In this document: in pieces, positions 1 to 10,679 of the stretch | Numbering within the stretch: the stretch's first letter is position 1 | Layout of the letters: every line of letters starts with the position of its first letter | Origin: Diaporthe sp. PMI_573 | Lineage: Eukaryota; Ascomycota; Sordariomycetes; Diaporthales; Diaporthaceae | DNA length: 64,000 nt | NCBI GenBank assembly: GCA_021399435.1 | Contig: JAJTUP010000145.1 | Location: 27,927 to 91,926, forward strand | Reading direction: 5' to 3' | The notes under the pieces: model-generated | Seen by the model: the letters and a program-made list of their open reading frames with translations, nothing else | What the model was told of the DNA's origin: nothing | Databases searched by the model: none | Program-made: the position numbers and the translations under genes

Positions 1-115
1 TATCAACAACTCGGCTAGGAGCAGGACAAAACATGCAGCAGAGGCTGCTACTTTGGTTGTGAAGATGCAAAGCGGGATGAAGACTAGAAAGTGGCTACAA
101 TTAACATTTCCAGTG

Positions 116-992
116 TAGGGTTCCGGTCGAGGTAATTTACCGAATGGTAATTTACCTATCTGACCAAAGTTTTTGACGTCATAAACTTCTAGGAATTTTA
201 CATGTCAAAAACCTCTCATTGGCCGATGTCCATATCATCCCCACTATTTTCCAAATCGGTCTCTTCCCAACCCCAGCCATCGACAACAGTAGAGTCTTGG
301 AAGGCGTTTTCTATCTTTACTAGCTGAGCAACATCAACTGTCTCCCAGTTTTTGACAACCATCGGTTCTGCCGCATTATCTTTCACCGTCTTGAGCCTCG
401 TGAGCACCCGACTGTTCATATAGGTGAAAGTGACCTTGTCAGTGCTAAGTGGACTAAGCCGATTCCGAAGCTTACAATGAAGGTAGTTCGTAGCACTGAA
501 GGAACGCTCTGAAGGAACAGAGTTCGCCAAGGATCCTAGAACTCTCCTTGCCAACGTAGCCAACTTGACTCCCATAGACCCAAAGTATCTCCACGCGCTT
601 AGGACGTAATAGTGAGAAGGCGTATGAGGAGTATTCGGCTGTTCTCGATAGATCCGCGAGGTTGGGCCAAAGAGAGCACCTTCGCGATCACGGAATCGAC
701 AAAACTCCCCAAAGAGCTGTTGGTACTCTTCGACACTAGTGTTTTCTTCTAGGAAGCAATGTGCTCTCTCCATAGTGTCAAGCCCAAGACCCTCCCCTAT
801 TGTTGTCCGTGGGTCCAGGGCAAATGCAAAGTAGTAAATGTCTGTCGTTTGGCCTTTCATCCTTTGGACTCGCCATTGCCTCAGCTCCGAGTAGTTGAAT
901 AAGAGGATCTTGGTTAGCCTCTTCAAGGGCGTCAACAAGGCAGCAGTGGTTCGACGTTTGGGACATCCTATTCCCGGACAAAGACAGACCAA
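116..992 (-). mobile_element. hAT element, 3' half with terminal region
   Basis: This is the 3' end of a hAT DNA transposon on the minus strand. It holds the C-terminal transposase exon (216-992) and about 100 bp of terminal sequence. The terminal region contains two ggtaatttacc motifs and the 18-mer gtttttgacgtcataaac at 169-186. The exact reverse complement of that 18-mer sits at 57259-57276, beside the 5' half of another hAT copy. The outer end is probably TAGGGTTCCG at 116-125, similar to TAGGGATGCG read inward from 57285. The 5' half is absent here. Confidence 0.6.
216..992 (-). pseudogene. hAT transposase, C-terminal fragment
   Basis: The open frame (258 codons) carries the hAT C-terminal dimerisation region. 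Around residues 150-195 it reads LGSLANSVPSERSFSATNY followed by KLRNRLSPLSTDKVTFTYMN, which is the classic hAT block that follows the last catalytic acidic residue. The BED zinc finger and most of the RNase-H-like catalytic core are missing, so this cannot encode an active transposase. The end near 992 is probably a truncation point, because an unrelated plus-strand coding remnant begins just beyond it. Family identity is secure; the element name is unknown. Confidence 0.8.
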
Positions 993-1003
993 GCTCTATA
1001 TAC

Positions 1004-1416
1004 CTTGGGAACTTCATGGAAGAAACACTCGGTTACATTCGAAATCGGTGTCAGGACGGGAACTTGGAGGCAAGATTGCGCACCCTAAGGAACAGACACG
1101 GCGAGGCAGTGGATACAGAGCTTGTCAAAGACGTCGTCACTGTCGTTTGGGACTGGTTCCATACGTCATCGACAACACGCACGCAGGCTGCGAGTCCGGA
1201 CCTGTTGAGGCAGATACTTCTTCTCAGTCAGACACGAGCAGTTCAACCACGTCCATTTCGGACCTCGGCATTCTACATAAAGGTGTCAACGTTGGTCGCC
1301 CTTGGCATTTGACGGACGTTCCCCATATGTATGGTTTTGAACCAGGCGGCTTATGGCCGGAAACATCATACCAAGACTTTTTGGACATTTGGGACCTGGA
1401 GGATGTAAGCACATGA
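1004..1416 (+). pseudogene. unidentified gene remnant (C-terminal part)
   Basis: Two overlapping plus-strand frames look protein-like but must be joined across a frameshift near 1190-1215. The first (from 1016) is rich in charged helices (MEETLGYIRNRCQDG..., VDTELVKDVVTVVWDWFH). The second ends in a plausible acidic C-terminus (YQDFLDIWDLEDVST, stop at 1414-1416). The ending resembles the acidic tails of fungal transcription factors, but there is no diagnostic domain. It abuts the hAT fragment and is probably a gene cut by that element. I do not recognise the family. Confidence 0.25.
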
Positions 1417-1540
1417 AGTTACTTGTTTTCTTTGGTAATCTCTTGCTCGGAAGCATTTCTATGTGATATATTTGGGTGGATCGCTATCAATTACCCGTGT
1501 ACTTTGACTCACCAGGGAATGGTTTGCTCAATTAGGACCC

Positions 1541-1856
1541 TGTCAATCCAGTCCTGTATTGCTGCTTGATCCAACCATGCGCTTGAGGCGCCTGCGGTTC
1601 CGCGACCGCCCGCGGCCTTGAAGGCCGCAGCTCCAGACTCACGTCGTCATCAAGGTCCGCCCGCTGTGCCACTCGCCTAGCCCACCACAACGACACCGTA
1701 GCTAGATATTTAAAGGGCAGACGCCTCTTTGTACCTTCTCTTGAAATCTCTTCTCTTGTCTTTCATTTTATTCTCCTGCAATATCTGCTCAACGCCCTCG
1801 TCATTAAAAACTTATGAGCTGGGATAATTACTAAATTCTAGTTTCGTTAGCTAACA
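1541..1856. promoter_or_regulatory. promoter-like or solo-LTR-like segment
   Basis: A GC-rich block is followed by a TATA-like tatttaaagg at about 1707-1716 and then a strongly CT-rich tract (about 1730-1775), as in fungal promoters and LTRs. No convincing coding sequence follows: the first ATGs open frames of only a few codons. The block can be framed as TGTCAATCC...AGCTAACA, which would suit an LTR, but no target duplication or retroelement remains nearby. It may be an orphan promoter or a solo LTR. Confidence 0.25.
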
Positions 1857-2502
1857 ATCGAATCCTCGCCACCTCGGACTAGATGGTCGCCGAGAATATA
1901 CGCTTCTAGTATCCCAGACATCTTGGCACAGTGTTATCAGATCTGGAGAGGGGGTTCTCAATGCAAGAACGAAATGATGGGAGCTTCCACAAATGTGGTG
2001 TGGCGGGTGTGCTGGTGGCGCTGGAAACGTGCCGAATGAATGAGGAACCTCAGGGTTAGCTTATAAGTATATAATAAAGCTATGTTTTAAATTGGAAGTA
2101 ATTAGGGTTTAAATCGATTTAGTTATTAATAAAAACTGAGGTAATGCTTTCCAAACCACAGTCATTACTGTACAAAATCCTAGCCAAGTTCTTTTATTTG
2201 CATGATAGTCATTTTGATAGGCGGCAGATCCTTGAGACTTTGGATACTCTTCGCGCGAGTGGAAAAATTACAGAGACATTGCAGAGCCTGTTCATTGAAG
2301 GCAGAGCTAGAGCCCGTGGAACGATGAGGAGAGAATTGTGATCATAGGCACGTGCAGCAGTGATCGGCGCCTGGACGTCCGCCTGATCCCCTCACATAAC
2401 TTCCACGTCCCTCCAACCATCACGTCAACCATCAACAACTGCACTCCAAAGCCCGCCACAAGGAACAGCAATATCGTTGAAGAAACACAAACCATTATCA
2501 CA

Positions 2503-4335
2503 ATGACCGGTGGAAAGGGCAAGTCCTCGGGCGGCAAGAGCTATGGTGGGAAGACGTCGGCCACCGATAGCCAAAAGAAGCAGCGGAGCCACTCTGCCCG
2601 TGCCGGTCACACTGCTCTCTCCTACGTCTGGGGCGAACCGGCACCGATTGAGACTATCATCCTCGATGGCACAAGTGTCGGTATCACAGCCAATCTGGCC
2701 TCGGCTTTGAGGGACACACGGGATCCAAGCCGCACGCATCGTATCTGGGCCGACGCCTTATGCATTGACCAGGCGAACACTGATGAGAGGTGAGCGAGGC
2801 GCCCGTCCCTCAGGATCTCCCCACCCGCCCCTTCCCCGACTTGTTGTTTATTTGCAGGTCCGATAGCGGTGGCTCAGGCCTTTATAATCGGACCTACTGA
2901 CCTTCAAAGAAACCAGCAAGTCCCACTGATGGGGCAGATTTATTCGTGCGCCAGAAGCACGATCATTCATCTGGGACCTGAGACCGAGGTTGTTAAAACT
3001 CTTTTCGCGGAAGACCCAAAGAGTCAAAACCTCGACCTCATATTAAAAGATCTGGTAAAACGTCCTTGGTTCAGCAGGACCTGGGTCTTTCAAGAGCTCG
3101 TGCTGTCAGCCGACCCCTGGGTACAAATGGGCAGACGACGCATTCGTTGGCGCGAAATGTGTAAACTTCTACTCCCAGTGACACCACATTCATCTGCTCC
3201 TCAGCCCTACCACGCATCGCAGGACTCTAGAGAGCAGATCCTACGGCAGATGGAAATGATCCGTGGTCGCGGATCAAACCGTGACTTGCTGAGCATACTC
3301 AATTTAAGGGCTGGCTGCCGCGCGACTGACCCCAGGGACGTGATATTCGCCCACATGGGTATGATAACAGACGAGCAGGAGGTTTCAAAATTCCTAAAAG
3401 TCGACTACAGAGCATCCATTAGAGACATTTATGTATCCGCGGCAAGGTACGCGCTGGCTTCGTTCGGCCTCGCCGTGACAGCTAGGAGCATCAAGAGACC
3501 ACAGGGATGGGCACATCTGCCATCTTGGGCCCCCGACTGGGGTCTCCACTCTTGGCCAGGCGACTTTCCCTGCAGGATGTCCCAGGATCTGCTCGCAGGC
3601 AACGGGGACTGTCGTACCTCAGTGCTCGTAATCCCGACCACGAATCCATCTCTCCATTATGTGCGGGTCTCTGGTAGCACTTTTCCTTGGTCCGGCCCTC
3701 TTGAGCACATTCACGGCGTGGGCAAATTGCTGCCGCAGGCATCAGAAATGGATCTTCGAAAAAAGTTAATGAGAGAGCTTGCTTTGGTGGAAGAGTGTCC
3801 ACGATTGGTATCGGACGAGGAATCGGGAGGGCTGGACGGCTCTTTCTTTTCCTGTGAGTTCTGGACTCCCCCGTACCAGCAGGGAACGTCGGCAGAGAAA
3901 GCGTCGTATATTCGGGACCTCCTGAAGAAGCACTACTATCTGCGGAATAATGGGCATAGACTTGGCTTGGACTTACCAATGAGAATCGTCATATCGCGAT
4001 CCGGTTACTGCGCGTTGGTCTCTGCCAATGCGCAATTCGGAGACATCATCGCCAATTGCCCCAAGGAGCAGTACGGCTATCTTCTTGGTGAGCAAATATT
4101 TGGCTACTCTGGCGACCGCAGAACAAAATTGCTCAGCTGTCTTCTCAGGCCGTCCCAGTGGGAAGGTGGCAAAAGCGTGGAAGACACTATTGCACGAATG
4201 ACGGGCCATCCTGCAACGCAGCTCAATGTAACTCATTGTGTGCTGGTCGACATTCTTGGCGAGACGGAGATGCATACCCTGCCACTGGATCTGAAAATGG
4301 CACCCGGAGACATCAATTGGCTGATTATACACTGA
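2503..4335 (+). CDS. HET-domain protein with histone H2A.Z-like N-terminal tail
   Basis: Predicted CDS is join(2503..2789, 2910..4335), 570 residues. The ATG at 2503 has a good context (cacaATGacc). Residues 1-35 start MTGGKGKSSGGKS and end SHSARAG; this closely matches the acetylatable N-terminal tail of fungal H2A.Z and stops just before the histone fold would begin. The next residues are the HET domain: TALSYVWGEP (37-46), WADALCIDQ (82-90), an EERxxQVxLMGxIYSxA-type block (95-110) and RPWFSRTWVFQEL (147-159). The intron runs from GTGAGC at 2790 to AAG at 2909; a nearer CAG at 2857 would break the frame. HET proteins trigger heterokaryon-incompatibility cell death in ascomycetes. The long C-terminal region is unassigned. 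The gene lies 885 bp upstream of a same-strand STAND gene. HET identity is firm; the histone-tail origin is a strong inference. Confidence 0.85.
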
Positions 4336-5220
4336 ACGCATGCGAGATTCTCTGTCAGCGGGAATAGTATAAGCCCAGTCAGGAGACATTGGCTGGCTCT
4401 GCAATCTAGTCTACAAGATCTGTCAGAAGAACAACCAGGTTGCCAATTGTTCTTGATCGCATTTTTGTCTGTGTTCCTTCCTCGCGAAATACCGGTACGT
4501 GGAGCCGACCTATTGCCCAATTGTCGGCTTGCCTGCCTCTCCCATCAAATATTGTAGCTTGTAGATTTGCTTTTGGCGGTGGCTGTGTGGGTGGGGGTGC
4601 TGAACTTCTTTCAGAGAAAGTGCAACATTCTCCAGCTGTGAGCGAGGATCAACAAGCATATGCAGGCTCTCACCAAAATGAGGCTATCATGCAGGTAAGA
4701 GAGGCTAGTTTTCAGCTCGTAGACGCCATGTCAGCATTTAGTTTCTCCACATCAGGCTGGGGTATATGATGTAACGATCGGGAATCTCCAGGCGTGAATG
4801 GGTATTTAGTTCGGCGAAATGCGAGGTGTGTGATTCAAAATAATGTTACGCCTCAAGTCTTTAATTCTGCCCATATTGTACATAGTGCAGAGTGGTATGT
4901 ATTATCTACAGACAGGTTGTCGAATTTCACAGGCCAGCCGAACTGATCAGCTGTTTACAGGGGTTTGATAATGCCGCAGGCGCTTACCTGCATATTGCAC
5001 TAACAGCACCCCATGACATGTAGGGGCTCAAGGCTGAGCAGGGTAGCAACGAGATGATTCTTAAGATCGTCGCACACGGAGCCTGATTCTTGAGCGTCGA
5101 TCGTGTATGAATAAAGTCTCCGCCTGAAGTCCTTCGTCGCGACCACGAAAGCTGTCTTGTCCCTAATCAACATAATCCGAATTATCAGCCGGCACGGAGA
5201 GACAGATCTCTGGCATAAAC
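4336..5220. other. intergenic region between HET and STAND genes
   Basis: There is no convincing gene. A 109-codon plus-strand frame (4440-4769) has low-complexity glycine/serine composition and no recognisable domain. The stretch presumably holds the HET 3' end and the STAND promoter, but no strong TATA or CT tract stands out. Confidence 0.4.
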
Positions 5221-8200
5221 ATGGCGGAGCCCACCATCTCTCTGGAGGATATCTGGGCCGAGGCAGCGAAACGCTTTCAGGAAATCTGCGGCGAGTCACT
5301 TCAGAGAGGTGACGTGAAGAACTTCGATGATGTGAAGAATAAGATCGAAAATGTCAACAAGCAACCGTACGGCGCTAGTGATGAAGAAGACGACAAGTGG
5401 GATAAGGCGAAAAGCGTGGGCCTTCAATCTCTGAAATACATGAAAATGCTGCTTGGAGCCGCATCTCAGGCAGCTGTCTTTGTGAGTCTTCTTGTAGGGT
5501 GTTTTAAGGGAAACAAAGCTAATATTGCTAGATTCCTGTGCCGTCAGCTGCCGCCAACATCGCAGGCTCTGCTCTAAGCTTTGTTTTCGACGTACCTGAG
5601 AAAATCAAGGGCTACAATGACGCGGTGGATAGTGTCTTTACAGAAGTCTCTTCAGCCCTTTCACAGTTCCGGGTTTACCAGTCGATCGACAATATGAATC
5701 AACCATTGCTGATCGAGCAAATCCATCTCGTGATGGCCAGCATGGTCAAGATATGCGCGCATGTCGTGAAATATCGCCAGGGCCGGCGACGCGACCGGCT
5801 CAGGAGGCAGATTGCGGCTATCTTTGATGACAATAAGCCTCTGGACGCAGAGATGAGCGAGTTCAGGAGACTTTTACAGGCCCAGCGGGATGTTGAGGGG
5901 ACAGTGACCTTGAGCGTGGTGGTGAAGACGCAGTCTGGTGTCGCCCAGCTGCTGGAAAGCTTCGCGGTTTTCGCCAAGACGGCCGACGACACAAACCAGG
6001 GGGTGCACGCTCTCAAGGACGACAACGACCGCACCAAATCTCTCAACAATATTCGTGACACCTTGCAGATACCTTCGACTGTGCTCCTCCATACACGAAC
6101 CACGCAGACTTGCACCGACCACGCGTCCAAATGTTTGCCTGGCACCGGGTCCTGGATATGGACGGATGAGGCATTTTCCTCCTGGAAAGAAGGGAGTACA
6201 AAGGTTGAGGATCGTCAAGTGTCGAACGTCCTTGTCATCTCAGGCCCTCCCTCAAGCGGGAAGACTCTGGCCACCGCACAAATCATCAAGCACCTGGAGG
6301 AGGAGAAAGGCCGCACGTACGTTGCGCATTACTTTTTTCTGCCCGCCAGCAGGAAGGCAGACGAAGACAACAAGTATCCTGTTCACACATGCCTGCGCTA
6401 CATGGCCTTCCAGATAGCTAGGGTGGACGCGACTGTGAGAAAGGCGTTGGGAAAGGCGTGCGACTCGGCAGGTGCCTCGGTGTTGACGCGGAACACGTCT
6501 TCCAACCTTGATAGCTTGTGGTCAGAGTTCAAGATCGGAGGTTCAGGGTCGACTTACTACCTTGCTTTCGATGGGATCGAGAACCTGGATGATAAGGACC
6601 GCGATATGCTGCTGCGCTTTATCTTCAGCTCGAAATTGGCCGAAGAACCTGCCGGCCGTGTGCGAGTGCTGGTCAGCGGGACGGAGAAACTGCTAGACGG
6701 CCACTGTAAACCCAGCAGAGTGTGTCGAATCGATATGGAACGATACAATGAGAGGGATATGCGTCTGTACATCGAGGACAGACTCAACAAACAATCCTTA
6801 CTCCGGCATGCCAAGCCTGGGTCCATACAGCAGAAGGCAAGGAACAACGTACTAGCGAAATTGCCCCCAAAGGCAGCCGGAAGCTACTCTCAGCTACAAT
6901 TTGCATTGGACGAGGTGGCTCGGATGCTGAGTTCCCGGACATCCTTCGATGAGCTCGATAAAGTGTTGGATCAGGCTATGAACAGTCACGAGACAGCCAT
7001 CAAGGCCTTGCAGCGGTCCTTAACAGTTGAGGAGATTGAGGAACTGAATGAGCTACTGAAATGGGTCCATTTTGCCAACGATAGAATGACGGTCGCCGAG
7101 CTTGAATCAGCAATGGTAAGTGCATCTCATGCTCCTAAAGCTTCACCCCTGAGGATTGCTTTCACTTTACCCACTCATTTTGGAGGCCAAAGAGCTGATG
7201 CCTATTGTGAAGCTGCTGTATTCGGACAAAGAGTCCATTGGTCTCCTCGAGGACATAATCGCTAGCAAGTACTTGGCAATCCTCAAGATAGACACCTCAG
7301 CCGACGGCACGTTCGTTGAAGGCCAAGATGGAGCACTGGAGTACTTGCAAAAGGAGAAAGCGCACAAGGTTCGACACTCGAAGGACCAGCCCGTCATCAG
7401 TATGACAATCAACATCAGCAATGTGGACCAGGAGATCGTGGGCCATTTCCTGTGGGACTTGGCCCAGAAGGCAATCCGCGACCAGTTCCGATTCAACTTG
7501 GACTCAGCCTCGAATACTTCACACGCGAGGCAGATATCCATTGCCGTGGATGAGTTCGAGGCACACCATGCGCTAGTCATGCGAGCCTTCAAGTACTTGA
7601 CTGGAGAGCCCAATGAAGCAACCGACTTAATAGGGCGCTATCTCTTTTACTGGCTGCCGTACCATTTGGGCGTGCTCACGCAGCTTGACTACGAGGAGAA
7701 GGGATACCTGATGCCAGATGAGCAACTCGACATTGGGAAGAATCTTTATGAGCTCTTCAAGGACGCAGAGCTCTTCAATCGTCACAAAGCTACCGTGGAG
7801 CGTATCTGGTGGACTGCTGAAGAGATTGAGAAGGTGCACAAGTGGTTGATGAATTCGGCTGTCGTGCGGAGGGTGCCAAAGCAGTGGCGCGAAGAGGTTC
7901 AAGGCGCTCCAAGTCCTGTGAGGGGTTTCATGATGCCTTTCGTCAAAGCAGTCATCGAGAATTGGTTGAGAAGCCGTGACCGCTTGTCGGAAGAGGCGTC
8001 ATTGAATTACAGGGCTTGGATACGTGGTTTCATGGAGGTGGTGAGTTGACTACTGATGTCTTCTTTTTTCTTCCCCAGTATCCAAACGGACTGATCCTCT
8101 ACGGGTATGACTCTTTTCTCTACTGATTCATTAACATATCCTCCTGTTAGGACGACAAAACACAACAACGACCCCAGACACCTCGTACACCCCGTACAAA

Positions 8201-10160
8201 TGCAGCAAGCCCAAGTTCACCAAGCTCAACAGATAGCGAGCCTTCAATGACCGATTGGGAGCGTGTCAGTGCGTGGTGTCAGACCTTCCTGGACCTTCCA
8301 GAGTCTGAACTTGACTCTCTGTGGTGGGAACGCATTGCGCAGGGAGCACTCAATGAGAGCAGAGATTCCCCAGAGGTCGTTATGCCGCTTTTCAGGCGCG
8401 CACTAGCCCAAGAAAACCCAAGTTGGTATTGTCACTTTAGCCTGGCCGGATGTCATTATCAAATGGACCATCTGCCAGAGGCCATTTCTGAAGCCGAGCT
8501 AACACTGGAATCAACGAAATGCGAAGGTTGTAGGCCGACTCCAAGCGAGGCCGACCTAATGATGATTCATTTTCGGCTTGGGTCCTTGTACTTGGGAACC
8601 GAAAATATTCAACAGGCAACCGAGCAGTTTCTGATTGTCTCCAAGGGCTCAGATGTGTACTGGGCGGAACAAGGTCGAGTGGCTTACATGAAAGCAATCT
8701 TGAAAGCCAATGATTCAGAAGGGACAAAGAATATGCTCCGCAGCGCCTTTGTCACGGATGAGAGCGAAGCAAGCAAGGTGCGCGTCCTGAAGATGATTGC
8801 CAGAGATTATGAGCACAACTACACGATATCGAAGATCTTCGACATTACCAAGGGCGACCCTGAGCTTTTCAAGGAGCTTACGGCTATTTTCAAGAAGGCA
8901 ACAGATCCTCTGGCTTCGGGGCAAGACCAGGCCACCGACATGTCCAGAGATGACCGGTTTGCAGACCAGGAAGCCCGCGGGGTACTGCTCTATCATTGGG
9001 GAATGACAGTGGCATATAGGATGTCATCAGGGGACACCAAGTCCGTCACAAATGCGCTGACATTCTGGGAGGATTGCCGCGATCAGCTCCGGATCATCGG
9101 TGGTCCAGTGGCGTCCACGACCAGAACGAACGCTACCTCCCAGCTCGCCAAGTACTATTTCCAAAGCCTACTGACGGAACAAGGGCCCACGGAGCACTTC
9201 GATGGACTCTCAAAGCTCGCGGATGAAGATTCTAGCGCCGAGGGCGAAGACCCTGCCGGATATTTGGCCATACTTTATGCCCTCCGTGATGAAAAGGAGA
9301 AGGCGAAAAAGAGACTTTCGCGACGGATCAAGATCGCGATGGATATCCTGTCAGACGATCAGCCCCAGAACGACTATCTGGGACACCGGGCCCTTTTCAA
9401 GTGCCTGGCCTATTACCAGGATTTCGACAACGCAGCCGCTGCCTTGACGCTGATGGGAGCGCCGGACCTCATTACCAATGCTTTCCAGTTCGAGGATTAT
9501 GACTTTTCCGGTGAAGACGACGTCGGAAATGAAGATGGAGCCGGAAAAGATCTCGTTATCGAATTCCTGAAAAGTACGGGCAAAATGATCTCGCACCTGG
9601 TGAAGATGAAGGTCCCGGACTCCTCACAGCAGACTCGGCGTATCGAAGTGGCCAAGGAGGAAGTCGAGGGTCTGGTGGACACGGACTCTACAACATCCAA
9701 AGTCAATGTCATCCTAAAGGCACGCATATCAGCCCTGCAGGATTCACAGGCCTCGGTGATGCAAGAAGCGGTCTATACATATGGCTGGGGGTGCAACGGG
9801 CTTGGGCCTCCGGGCACGACGTGCGACAAACAGGCCGACTTTGACCACGAGTTTGTCCACTGCATCTACTGTGCCAGCTCTGACTTTTGCCCGGACTGTT
9901 TCAGGAAGCTGCGGCAACAGTCGACTCCGGCCATGCAGTGCAGCGCAGAGCACGTGTGGATAAAGATCCCGCGGCAGGGTAGTGACTTCTACCGAGGATC
10001 CGAGGCTAAGATCTTAAGGGTGCCAGTGGTCAGGCCCGTCGAGGGTGATAGGAATTTGTTGGAGGCGTGCTACGATGGAGGTCAAGGAATACAGGAGCTA
10101 ATGTTAGAGGCATGGAAGGCAAAATTGGCAAAGGAGTGGGACATAGCACTGGAAGAGTAA
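5221..10160 (+). CDS. Goodbye-NACHT-TPR STAND (NLR-like) protein with C-terminal zinc finger
   Basis: Predicted CDS is join(5221..5481, 5532..7115, 7186..8040, 8151..10160), about 1569 residues. Residues 1-130 begin with LEDIWAEAAKRFQE, as in the fungal STAND N-terminal Goodbye domain. The NACHT-type NTPase has Walker A GPPSSGKT at about 325-332 and Walker B YYLAFDG near 429-435. A helical winged region and then TPR-like repeats follow (about 910-1350). The C-terminus (about 1442-1490) carries CxxC pairs (FVHCIYC, DFCPDCF) and HVW, resembling a ZZ-type finger. Intron 1 (50 nt, GTGAGT..CTAG) and intron 3 (110 nt, GTGAGT..TTAG) are well formed; intron 2 ends in an unusual GAG. No stops or frameshifts occur, so the gene appears intact. 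Fungal STANDs sense ligands through their repeats, oligomerise and trigger programmed cell death or downstream effectors. Confidence 0.85.
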
Positions 10161-10679
10161 AGCTCGAGAAGCCTGCTGGACGGAACGGTTCGGTGTCTTG
10201 GTGGGATTGACTGGAAGGCAGCCTCGATGTTGTAGCAGCCCCGACGGATAGCCACAAAACTTTGCCTAACCGCCAGAGCGTTTCTTTCAATCCGGATCAT
10301 GAAGCACAGGACAGGCAGATCAAAACAAGGGCGGGCTTAGTAAATGCCAAGGGAGAGGGTGCAATTAATCGTGTTTACATTGCACTCGTCTGGAAGCCAT
10401 GAGTAGGCCGATAGACCGTAGTCTTATGCTGACCGCATCTAAACATATACAGTTGAAAGTGGATGTGACCGGGTATATTCATCCACAGGACAGCCATGAC
10501 GGCCGTCCGTCTCGAAACTCGCCACCCATTCCCAGGCGTGGACAGAGCTTGAGCAATCCCAAAGTGAAGCGAAATCCATTGCCGTCGACAATGAATGGAT
10601 TCTCCGTCATCAACTGGCTATCCCACCGTCACCACAACAATACACCTTCACAGTGACGGATCAGAGGTCAATCCCAGTG
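10161..10679. other. intergenic region, STAND/CAX convergent end
   Basis: Short frames on both strands here have no domain features. The two flanking coding regions converge, so the stretch should contain the two 3' ends. I see no gene in it. Confidence 0.5.

Noticed and set aside
2790..2857. HET intron ending at the CAG at 2857
   Set aside because: It shifts the frame and destroys the conserved block after CIDQ. The acceptor at 2909 restores DERN-QQVPLMGQIYS.
8041..8150. Two short introns (8041-8078, 8105-8150) in the STAND gene
   Set aside because: The 26-nt exon between them breaks phase. A single 110-nt intron gives a continuous frame.
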